Origin: Sphaerolaimus hirsutus
Taxonomy: Eukaryota; Nematoda; Chromadorea; Monhysterida; Sphaerolaimidae
Length of the DNA: 64,000 nucleotides
Direction of reading: 5' to 3'
Assembly: GCA_964036195.1 (NCBI GenBank)
Contig: OZ038451.1
Location: 30,583,927 to 30,647,926, forward strand
The notes beneath the pieces were generated by a model, which was not told where the DNA came from, did no database searches, and saw nothing but the letters and a program-made list of their open reading frames with translations. Each line of letters opens with the position of its first letter. Within the stretch, counting starts at the first letter, position 1. The translations under genes and the position numbers were made by a program. Below, piece by piece: positions 10,301-22,300 of the stretch.

Positions 10301-13300
10301 TCATATCTGAAAATCACTTTAAAAAGTGTCAAGTGAAAAAAACGGGCGAATGTGCGTAACGGGCAGATGTGAGTATCAGTGCAACCCCCTCGATATACCC
10401 CCCTCGAAATAAAATTGGCATTAGAAATTGTCTGGTGCACTGGAACTTGTGACAAGACCATCTCAACAAATTGCTTCAATCGCAACTCCCAAAATTCCAG
10501 TCAATCTGCTTGGCAATCAGGAGAATATTAGTGTGTTCCGGTCATCAATTGACTCAAACTGTCAGATGCAGACTGATGGAAATCATCGAACTCTCCCAGT
10601 GCAGGCGCCAGTCCCGAACCATGTAAAGTGGTCCGTAAAGTGCAAAATGTCATGTGAAATGTCATACAAATTTGTCAAATTTCCTGCGAAATGTCAAAGC
10701 TTCAGCAAAAAAGTCTTTTTTCTATTTAATTATTTTAATTGATATTTTACATGACATTTGACACTTTACTCAACACTTTACAGGTTTCGGGATTGCTTTC
10801 AGATGGGATGTAGATTCGTTGCCAAGCGGGGTGGCTCAATTTTACAGGGTGCACAGCGATTTAGAAGATGTAAAGAGTGACTTGGAAGAGGTAAGTCTGA
10901 TTGAACGATATTTGGTGTGGTTTTACGCTTGTGATATAAAGAATTGACTCTAGTGGACAATTTCATCAAGTGGACAAGTGACAAGAAAAGGGGTAAGTTG
11001 TCGGTTAAGTAATACGTGATGTGACCGGGGGTGCACTGATACGCACATCTGCCCGATACGCACATTTGCCCGTTTTTTTTCACTTGACACTTTTTCAAGT
11101 GATTTTCAGATATGAGTAAGGTGAAAAAAGTTGCGCTATGACATTAGTGAACTTTTGTTTGACTTCACTCATATCTGAAAATCACTTGAAAATGTGTCAA
11201 GTGAAAAAAACAGTGAAAAATAGCCATTTTTCACTGTTTTTCTCTTGACACATTTTCAAGTGATTTTCAGATATGAGTAAAGTGAAAAAAGTTGCGCTAT
11301 GACATTAGTGAACTTTTTTCACTTCACTCATATCTGAAAATCACTTGAAAATGTGTCAGGTGAAAAAAACAGTGAAAAATAGCCATTATTCACTGTTTTT
11401 CACTTGACACATTTTCAAGTGATTTTCAGATATGAGTGAAGTGAAAAAAGTTCACTAATGTCATTGCGCAACTTTTTTCGCTTTACTCATATCTGAAAAT
11501 CACTTGAAAAAGTGTGAAGTGAAAAAAACGGGCAAATGTGCGTATCGGGCAGATGTGCGTATCAGGCCTGCCCCGATGTGACCAACCAACTATTGATGGA
11601 ATGGTGCCATTTTAAGCCGGAATTAGAGCTCGAGCATGTAACGTGAAATGATGACGTGGAATGTTTGACGCGAAAAGTTTTGACGTAAAAAGATTTTTGA
11701 ATTACAGCTATCTGACGTAGAAAGATCCGACGACATGTTGACGTAAAAAGATCCGACGACATCTTGACGTGAAAAGATTGGACAATATAATGATATAAAG
11801 ATGATTTGACAATGGGGCCACACACACTGAAACTGAAAATTTCTGCATACCACATTTTCAACTGCCAAATCCAAACCGGAAAATTTATGTTTGGACGGGT
11901 TTTTCAGTAGGTTTTTGTAGGTATACTATAGGTGTTTTGACCCTGTGGCGCTGGCGCCATTTAAGGGCGCCAAAGCGCGCTGGGCCATGGCGCCAGTGGC
12001 GCTTGGCGCCCTTTTCCTGTGGTCCCTGGCGCCTGGCGCTTTGTTTCAGAATGGCGCCCTTTCCGTGGTGCCCTTGGCACCTGGCGCTCTTATGAAGAAT
12101 GGTGCCATGGCGCCATTGGCGCTTGGCGCCCTTTTTTCTTCGCTTTTCCATCACCTTACCATAGTTGTAAAAACGTGTTTATGTTTACTCGATAAGTACA
12201 GATACTTAATTACTGTGTAAACACATGTACGTTACCCCTAAAAAAATACTGGTATACTCAGTGTTGTTACAATACAGGTATTTTTGGAAAATGTAAACAT
12301 AAATGTAAATACCTTTTAGAATTCAGAAGTATAAATACTAAAACGTAGGGTATTTTTAAAATACCTAGGAAAACATAAAATAAAACATGAACGTAAAAAT
12401 TTTATCGAGTGCTGTCAGAGAAAAAGTTTTCACAGTTTTTACAATATTATAGATGTTCCTTTGATCTTATTCGACATTATCTGCTTACATATTTCTTAAA
12501 TTTAGAATGATGGGTTTGGTATATTGAATAGTTACTGGAAGGTGCCGGTCCCAAGCGCTGTAAAGTGTAAAGTAAAGTGTCAAATGTCATGTAAAACGTC
12601 AATCAAAACAAAAAAAAGAAAAGATTTTATAACTGAACCTTACTTTAACTTTGACACTTTATGTTCCTTTACCGTATTTCCTCGAATTACCCCCAGGAGG
12701 TTTATTTTTTCAGAATGGAAATTTTGAGGGGGGTTGAACGAGGGGGTATTTCGAGGAAATACGGGAAATGCGCTGTTGTCACATTTTTATAATTTTAGAT
12801 GACAGAAAAATATTTTAAAAGTGATTTTCCAGCGGGGTTGAATGCCATTCTAAATGTGCTGAATAAAAATGGTTGAAATTTTAAGAATCCAATAGACACC
12901 CCAGTTCCCATCCCACGCAATAATGTGGCCCACACATTTGTTTACAAGTTTATTTCGGTATTTTGTGAAATAAATGGGCTTCATTTAATTGAAGGGCTTC
13001 AATTGAAAAAAAAATCGAAAGTCAGTGAAATTTTAAACATGTGCCTCCACTTGCGAAATTGGCACTCTCTTCACGTTAAAGCATGTTGAACTCATCATTA
13101 CACACTACGTTTGTCATAAAATACGGTTCCATGTAACAAATTTTTTTAATTTTCTCTGATAATTGTGCCAGGAAAACGTAACAAAATGAAATGGTATTTT
13201 TGGAAAGCGTAAACATAAACACAAATATAAATACCTGAATAATGGGGTATTTTGGGTAAACATAAATACCTTTTTGCAACACTGGGTATACTCACATACT

Positions 13301-16300
13301 TTTTGAAAATACGTGAGTACAGAAAACGTATTTCTTTATAGGCTTTTTCAGGATGAAAAGGAAAAAAAAGGTGAGAAAAGCATCATAGGGACAAAATAGC
13401 ATAAACATAGACAAAAACACATTAGCTATGGTGAATTTGATGGTTAAAAGTTTGAAAATTAGTGAGTTTGAGAGACAATTCAGGCAAAATTTCTCAAAAA
13501 TACCCAATTTTATGTTTTCCTGGGACAAAAGTAATTTACTCACGTTTACTTATGAGTAAAAGTAAAAATCAATACTTTACATTTTCTGCACTCACCTGTG
13601 AGTAGTGATGGAAAAGCGCCAGTAAAAATGGTGCCAGGTGCCATTCAAAAAATTGGTGCTGGGCGCCAAATAGCGACAGAGAAAATGGCGCCACAGCGCC
13701 ATCTAAATAAATGGTGCTGGGCACCAAAGAGCACCAGAAACAATGATGCCAACAAACACTTCACTGTTTCAGCCTGTATAAATATCATCACAGAAGCATT
13801 TATAGAGGAGCAACGTAGGATACCATTTTTCTGATGGTGACTCATGCCACAAAACTCATCTTATCATGAATATTTTATTCCCAGGGGGTTATTTTTTTGT
13901 CAACACGTTTTGAGGGGGTTTATTCAAGGAGACTTATTCGAGGGTACTTATTTGAGAGGGTACATTTTACTAAATCGTTGTTTGTAACGTACACAGACGT
14001 TGAAAAATGCAAGAAAAACTGCCATTTATAAGACTGTATAGACTTTTATACGTAAACACCTTCCCGGTCACGTCCGGCACCCATTTTTTGATTTTACTTC
14101 TCACATCCTATACCCAGTTCTAGGGTGCCGCAGAGGCTGAAACTTGGAGGAGATATTGGCGCAACCCCCCTCTACCTCGCATGAATTAGGGGGGTCGCGC
14201 CATTATCTCCCCCAAGTTTCAGCTTCTGGCGCGCCCTAGAACTGGAGATAGTGTGTCACAAGTACGATCAAAAATAGGGTGCCGGACGTGACCGGGAAGG
14301 TGTTTATGTAGATGGCAAAAACTCTGTCACTGTCATTATTTGTTACCTCTGTTCTGCGTTTTGTTTTTTGGGGGGTATTTCAAGGGGGGTTTATAAACTC
14401 ATAGTGTCCATTTTAGGGGGGGGGGCATATTTTGAGGAAATATGGTATAGGCATTCCATATTGCTTGAATAATTCCTCCCCGTCATTGTGGGTCATGTTT
14501 CAAGTTTTGCAGTTTGCATGTGGTATAAAACAAACAACATGAACACAAACTTGCAGTGCTAGCAACAAATTACAATGGTGACTGTGTAAAATATCATCTA
14601 AGTGATATCATTCCACAGTTGAATATGGAACGATGTAACCATTCATCCCTGCATTTTGGCATGATCTCCGGCGCCATCGAAAACAATGGCGCTGGGCGCC
14701 AAATTGGTGCCAGCGAAAATGGCACCAAACGCCAATGGTGCCATTCAAAAAAATGGCGCCAGGTGCCAGATGGCACCACAGAGAAGGGCGCCAACGCGCT
14801 GGTGCCCTTTGATGCCATTTTAGGGCGCCAGCGCCATGGCGCCATACCAACACTACCTGTGAGTAAAACATTTACATTTATGTAAATACTTTACATTTAT
14901 GTTTACTATTGAAAATCATTTCACGTCAGATGATTGCATGCAATCGTCTGACGTGAAATGATTCGACGTAAAAAGATTTTAAAATCTTTTTACGTTGAAT
15001 CATTTCACGTCAACATTTTACGTCAAATGCAAAAATGACAGTGACGTGAAATGTTTCACGTAAAATGTTTGACGTAAGTTGTGTGATGAAAAATGTGATA
15101 ACATGAAATAAAATATTGCATATTTACGAAATGAAAATTTGATTTGAAAATGTGATTTGATAAAAATGCACATTACTGCATCCCATTCTGTTGTACATTG
15201 ACTGATTTTTTACTGTTCGAGTGTGTTGGGATTTGGGGTCTGGGATATGATGAATTGTTTTGGTTTTCTCGAATAATCCCCCAGTCCTGAGATAAGGGGG
15301 GCCTATAAAAAGGTGGTCATTTTGCACGCATGATCTGCACATTGACTTTGCAGCTTAATAACTCAGTCATTTCTGGGCTGATTTGGATCGTTCAACACTT
15401 AAAATAATCAGGACAACCTTCAGATTCAATTTTTATGGTCGGATTAGTGATTTCTAAATTCTGTATGCCAATTTGACCCGCTTTTAAAACATGAAAAAAT
15501 ATTTTATTATTAATTTTTCAAGACGTTTTTTGAACATTCTATCATATATTTGAGACAAAACGAAGTAATCTGGCCCAAACATTATTTCAATATCTTGTTC
15601 CAGTCAAAAGTTGGCATGCCAGAAGCAGCGTGCCAGGTGCCAAGGGCGCCTCGGGAAAATGGCGCGAAGAGCAAAGGGGGCCATGGTGCCCATCGCGAAT
15701 AAGAGCGCCAGGTGCCAATGGCGCCACATGAAAAAGGGCGCCAAGCACAAATGGCGCCATGGCATGGCGTCTCGTGGCACCCGCAAATGGCGCCAGCGCC
15801 ATGGCACCATTCCATCACTAGTCTAGAGTATATGATAGCATGTTCAAGAAAATTATTTTTCATGTTTAAAAACTGGGTCAAATTGGCATACGGAATTGAG
15901 ACATCACTACTTTGACCACCAAAATTGAATCTGCAGGTTGTCCTGATCATTTGAAGTGTTGAATGATCCAAATTGGCCCCGAAATGTCAGAATTATTAAG
16001 CTTCATAATCCATGTGCAGATTGGCCATTCAAAATTACCACCCATTTATAGACACTTCTTATCTCGGGACTGGGGTATTATTTGAACAAACCAAGACAAT
16101 TCATGATAGCCCAGACCCAAAACCTCAACATTCTTAAAAGGCATCAAAATCGGCCAATCTACAACAGAATGGGACGCAGGAATGTGCATTTCTATGAATA
16201 CATGAAAAACATACACTAATGAGTTTACACCAAAATATTTACATGAAACGTTACAAATACAATAGAAATAATATACACACTAAATCACTTTTACCATTCA

Positions 16301-19300
16301 TTTCACTTAAAAATATATTTTACGTATTCATTTCACGTCAGAAATAAAATTCTAATTACAGCTTGATGTAGAATGTTTTTGATGTAAAATGTTTATCAGT
16401 AAACATCTTTTCACGTCAACACTCTGACGTGAAAAGATTCGACGACTTACATTTCACGTCAACATTTCATGCGACGTGAAATGTTGCTGACGTGAAAAGT
16501 TTCTGACGTGAAATGTTTGACGGGAAATGTTGACGTGAAAAGATGCAATTTTGACATACAATTAATAACACATTAATTACTCAATATTTTTCAAATCTTT
16601 TTTGGGACATTATAAACAATTACCAGGACAATCTTATTCTGAAATTACAACACCGTATCTTTGTCCGTTCTCATGTAATTAATTATTTGACATCATTCCA
16701 CGTCATCATTTCACGTTGAATCGACGCTGAGCTCTAATTCCCGCTTTAGGGCACCAAAAAGCGCCTTGTCGTGACGCCATTGGTGCTTGACGCCTTGTCC
16801 CAGCACTTTTTCATCACTAAAGTAATATACACAAATAATCCTCCATTCGCACTTTCCACTAGTGATGGAAAAGCGCCAGAAAAAATGGCGCCAGGCGCCA
16901 AGGGCGCCATGGCGCCATTCGGAAAGTGGGCGCCAAGCGCCAAGGGCGCCACAGAAAAAGGGCGCCAGGCGCCAAGGGCGCCATGGCGCCATTCAGAAAG
17001 TGGGCGCCAGGCGCCAGGGGCGCCACGGAAAGAGGGCGCCAAGCGCCAAAGGCGCCATGGCGCCATTTGGAAAATAGGGCGCCAGGCGCCAAGGGCGCCA
17101 GGATAAAAAAGTGCCTACAACACCATGCGTGTGCTAAAAATGTTTCTACAGCACCACTGTACGCGCATTCACTTCTTAATTCGGGTTCACCAGGATGTAA
17201 TGAACAAAAACAAGGCTAGCAACAATTTTTTTTTGAATAAAATCCACATGACGAATTCAAACGCAATGGAAATTGTCATTTGACAACAATCCATTCATTA
17301 CAAATAGACCTTTCAAAACAATGTTTCCTAATTGCAACGATTTAAATCCGTTTATTTATGATTTTGCAAGTTAACGATCCATCATTCTTGTCTTCTGATC
17401 CGTCAGACAGATCTGATGAACCGTTGGACGAAAGATTTCCACTCACTCACACCACTCCGTCCATTTTTCTGGCGAATTCAGATCATCCACGGATGCGTTT
17501 TTCATTTTTTTCGTTTACACAGCACTCACCGTGAAACCCTGCTGGCGCCTTTTTGGCGCCCTTCTAAACCATGGCGCCAGGCGCCAAGGGCGCCACGGAA
17601 AAAGGGCGCCAAGCGCCAAGGGCGCCATGGCGCCTTTCAGAATGTGGGCGCCAGGCGCCAAGGGCGCCACAGAAAAAGGGCGCCAAGCGCCAATGGCGCC
17701 ATGGCGCGGCGCCCTTTGGCGCTCTCAAATGGCGCCAGCGCCATGGCGCTATTCCATCACTACTTTCCACACACCAAAATCATACCCCCAACGCCCCCCA
17801 GATAGCCTCAACTGCGAACATTCGTTCAGCCCTTCTGCCCGCTATGACACTTAGCACTGCCCTGGGAACGACACTCGGCGGGCACCAACAGCACGCCGGA
17901 CACGCACAGGGTGAACATGTTGGACACGAAGGTAGAGTTGTCAATATTATTTTGTGGTATTTTTGGGAAAAGTAAATGTAAATTTTGATGATTTACCTAT
18001 ACTAGGTAAAGCGTAAAATAATTTTGAAAAAAATACCGGGGACACGTAAAAAGCACGCGTAGACGCAAAAAGTTATACCTAACTGCTATTATTGATTTTG
18101 GGAATTCTATAATGCCTTGGCTTTTCTTTTTTTACATTTTAAATAATCACACGGAATTGACATCACTACTGATGACTATCAATATCATAAACATACATGC
18201 AACGCAACTCATTCTTTATCAACCGTAAACTGTAAAATTTTGCACCTCCATGGAGTATTTTTACATTTTGTCAGTACCCAGATATTGTTATCAGGGAAGC
18301 GTAACAAAGCGTATTGGTATTTTGAAAAAAACGTAAACATAAACTTAATAATAAATACCAAATTAATACCCGGTACATTCATTTTAAACCGAATGTGATA
18401 TAGATGATGAACATGATGAGGCCCAAGCCGAGCGGCACCAACGCGCTGGGGAGCGGTTTGGCCAGGGAGTTGGGGGAGTCATTGCTGGGGAGTGTGATCC
18501 TTTTTATGATCCCGAGACTGACATTTGAATGGGGCGAATTTGGAAACAAGAGAGTGATGAGAAATGTGACAAAATAACTCATGAGTTGTAAGTCAAGTGA
18601 CAAATAAATTTCTGTAGAAATATATTTATTTGGCTCTTTTAGATTGACTTGTTTGTCACTCAGCTTAGAACTTCTAACTTTCCTAACACAGCAAAAAAGG
18701 GGTGTGTGATTCGTGGTGAAGTGTTGTGAAGTGGCTTCATGCAGACCACGGGGTTTGGCGTGAAGACACTTCACTGCGCCTCCTGGGGGCAATCCCAAGC
18801 CCTGTAAAGTGTAAAGTAAAGTGTCAAATGTAAAGTCAAATGCAAAGTAAAGTGTCAACCAAAACAAAAAAGAAAAGATTTTATTACTGAACTTTGCATG
18901 ACAATTGACACTTTACTTTGCATTTGACTTTACATTTGACACTTTACTTTACACTTTACAGGGCTTGGGATTGCCACCTGACCTTCACGAATTATGCAAT
19001 GCTGCTATGATTCGTGAAGTGCACTTGCCTGTAGTGATAACAGGTGAAGTTGTGGAAGAAACTAAAACCAAATCTCATATAGCGTGTGAAAATGACTTCA
19101 CGGAGGCTTCACACACATGATATCCAACCCGCTTCCGCACACTTGACAGACATATTTTTTGTACCTTTCTGTCACGTTTTTGTGAAATTGTCACGACTGG
19201 CTTTGAGGGAAGTACATGCATGTTGTTTTTGATTAAAAAGCATGCATTTTTTAAGTAAGAATGAATGCTTTATTGTATTTTTCCAAACGTTTACTTTTTC

Positions 19301-22300
19301 TACACCGAGTTGTTTCTGGGTTGTGGTTTTACACTGAAAGTGATTTTTCTAGTTCCAGTTTTTTTCACGTTTTCGTGTAATCATTTAACTTTTTCAATTT
19401 TTTTAACTTTTCTATAGGATTCGAATATTTTTTCAATCAGTTTTACATTTATTGCATGTGAACCGTTCAACGCAAATGTATACGTGTACAAAATATAAAG
19501 AATATCCTTATACTCCGCATACCGTACGCTACGTAGTCCATGATGACGTCATTGTCCATCAGTTCAAAATTGTTCCAAAAAAAGACAGTTTCACAGACGA
19601 AACATGCGTTGCTTCGCACAACCTCGTTTTTTTCTCCCGTTTTTACATTTTTTGTGAATGTGCGTGCATAAATACCCTGCTCAGGTCACGCATTATCGGC
19701 TATGACATAAGTAATTTTGGAGCGATACTTTGCGGTTTGTCTAGTATATCTACCGTATTTCCTCAAAATACCCCCTCGAAATACCCACCCTCAAAATGGG
19801 CACTATGAATTTATTAGCCCCGCCCCTCACAATACCCCCCTCGAAAGACCCACCCTCAAATGGGGGACTATGAATTTATGAGCCCCGCCCCTCACAATAC
19901 CCCCCCCCTCGAAATACCCACCCTCAAAATGGACACTATGAATTTATTAGCCCCGCCTCTCACAATACCCCCCTCGAAATACCCACCCTCAAAATGGGCA
20001 CTATGAATTTATTAGCCCCGCCCCTCACAATACCCCCCCCTCAAAATACCCACCCTCAAAATGGGCACTATGAATTTATTAGCCCCGCCCCTCACAATAC
20101 CCCCCTTGAAATACCCACCCTCAAAATGGGCACTATGTATTTATTAGCCCCGCCCCTCACAATACCCCCTCGAAATACCCACCCTCAAAATGGGCACTAT
20201 GAATTTATAAGCCCTGTCCCTCACAATACCCCCCTTGAAATACCCACCCTCAAAATGGGCACTATGTATTTATTGGCTCCGCCCTTCACAATACCCCCCT
20301 CGAAATACCCACCGTCAAAATGGGCACTATGAATTGATTATTTCCGCCCCTCACAATACCCCCCTCGAAATACCCACCCGACATGGGGGGTTTGAGAGCG
20401 ACCCTCTGGATTATCCTCAGGGAGTCGCTCAGGGCTGTGCACTGAGTCCAACCCTATATGCAATCTACCGTATTTCCTCGAAATACCCCCCCCCCTCGAA
20501 ATACCCCCCCTCGAAATACCCCCCCTCAAAATGGACACTATGAACTTATAAACCCCCCCCTCGAAATACCCCCCCCCAAACTTAGTGTATAGAGCACGTA
20601 AATGACAAAGGCTGCGGTTTGTCATCTGGGTAATGCAAAACACACGTTAAAAACGATGACTCTGTTATGTGAGAACAGTGGTTATACGTCTACACACTTA
20701 TACAAGTCTTTAGAGTCTTATAAATGGCGATTTTTGTTGCATTTTCGACATCTGCGTACGTTTCAGACGACAATTTAGAACTTGGTTTTCAAAAAATTTC
20801 TGGCGAAATAATAATCCCCCCCTCGAAATACCCCCCCCCTCGTTTAACCCCCCCTCAAAATTCTCACTATGAAACAATAAACCCCCCGGGGGTATTTCGA
20901 GGAAATACGGTACATGCATGATCTTGCTGGCGTCCTGCTTGAGACAGGATGCAGAGCAAAATGTGGATATAACCAGGACAAAATTCCGGCCCTATTCTTT
21001 GCAGACAACATAGTGTTGCTGGCAAGCAAAAATAGCGAGCTGGAAAAGCTGATAGAGGTTTTCAGCAAATGGTCATGGGCATGGAGTGTGTCGATTAACC
21101 CTAAATACTAAAAGTGATTTACTTCGATGGGGAACCTCAAAACGGAAAAAAGATCTTGGCCCTTACAAGTTGGGGATCCAAAAAAAACAACCATAACATC
21201 ATTGCAAGAAACGGATAGCATACGGTACTTGGGTGTCCAGATGAATAGAGGGCCAGATCCATTCTCGGAGCACAAGCCCAATCGGCTGACAAAGATGAAG
21301 CAATTATCGAGCCTTGCGATATCGGCAGCACGAAACTCCGGTGCACCTATTTACAATGGAAAAATAACATGGAAAAGCTATGTTGAACCGGTGAGTATGT
21401 TCGGTGTTGAAATAACAGGCATTTCAAGAAAAATGTTAACGGAAAGGGACAAATTATACATCAAGACAATACGACGTATTGCCCCACTGCCAAACAAAAT
21501 GAGTAGTTCAGCACTGTTACATGATCTAGATGGTATACTGCCTTCAGACAAGTATTACCAACTAGTACTGACAAATGACAACTAAACACCTTCCCGGTCA
21601 CGTCCGGCACCCATTTTTTGATTTTACTTCTCACATCCTATACCCAGTTCTAGGGTGCCACAGAAGCTGAAACTTGGGGGAGATATTGGCGCAACCCCCC
21701 TCTACCTTGCACGAATTAGGGGGGTCGCCGCGACCCCCCTAATTCATGCAAGGTAGAGGGGGTTGCGCCAATATCTCCCCCAAGTTTCAGCTTCTGGCGC
21801 GCCCTAGAACTGGAGATAGGGTGTCACAAGTACGATCAAAAATAGGGTGCCGGACGTGACCGGGAAGGTGTTTATATGTCCAGGATAGATAAGACAAGAT
21901 GGCTGTACAGAGCCTGGGACATTGATAGTAATCTGGCTGGAAATAAAAGGCTACAATTGGATAACACGACTAGAACTTTAAGAGAGACAGCCAAAGAATG
22001 CCTAGACATCAAAATAGACACAAATGTTCTAACAAAGGCTGACATAAAACACATGTCCATAGACGGCGTAGGGCGGAGACACTGAGAATTATACGCAACC
22101 AAACGGCGCTCTCATATAGAGGTTATGATGAAACGACACTAGAGATTAAAAGTGTTCGCTACAATGAATTAAATTGGTTCGGTGCGAGGCTAAATGCACT
22201 GCACACAAGGGGGCGCGGAGGTCACAAGTTATGCAGCATGTGCTCCAACAAATACACAAAAACAGTGGCCAATCTGCACCACATACTACATGTATGCAGG

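Larger units (their letters stand above)
13603..14855. mobile_element. hAT-like element C2, host of two nested MITEs
   Basis: Termini TAGTGATGGAAAAGCGCC and GCGCCATACCAACACTA are flanked by CCTGTGAG on both sides (13595-13602, 14856-14863). GGCGCC-type motifs flank a core that carries a family A MITE (about 13865-14445), which in turn carries family B element B1. Confidence 0.85.
11615..16746. mobile_element. Family I inverted-repeat element, 5.1 kb
   Basis: Left end AGCCGGAATTAGAGCTCGAG and right end GACGCTGAGCTCTAATTCCCGCTT are inverted, with TA on both sides (11613-11614, 16747-16748). ACGTGAAATGTTTGACG-type repeats lie near both ends (11640-11780, 14930-15080, 16310-16560). A 389-bp relative lies at 61497-61885. 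Most of its length is later insertions. Confidence 0.65.
11591..16819. mobile_element. Old hAT-like C element split by a 5-kb insertion
   Basis: The left piece TATTGATGGAATGGTGCCAT stops at 11614. The right piece resumes at 16747 as TAGGGCACCAAAAAGCGCC and ends TTTTCATCACTA at 16819. This matches the C family order. No intact 8-bp duplication remains, so it is older than the others. Confidence 0.5.

Noticed and set aside
11035..11560. Possible satellite or ncRNA hairpin cluster
   Set aside because: The dyads belong to one fold-back element with 9-bp target duplications.
18961..19117. Plus-strand frame encoding LHELCNAAMIREVHLPVVI as a possible gene 1b exon
   Set aside because: It overlaps GTGAAG-type family G sequence, and the only acceptor would be inside L6 with no phase match.
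19753..20390. 112-residue Pro-rich ORF
   Set aside because: Translation of the tandem family A units.
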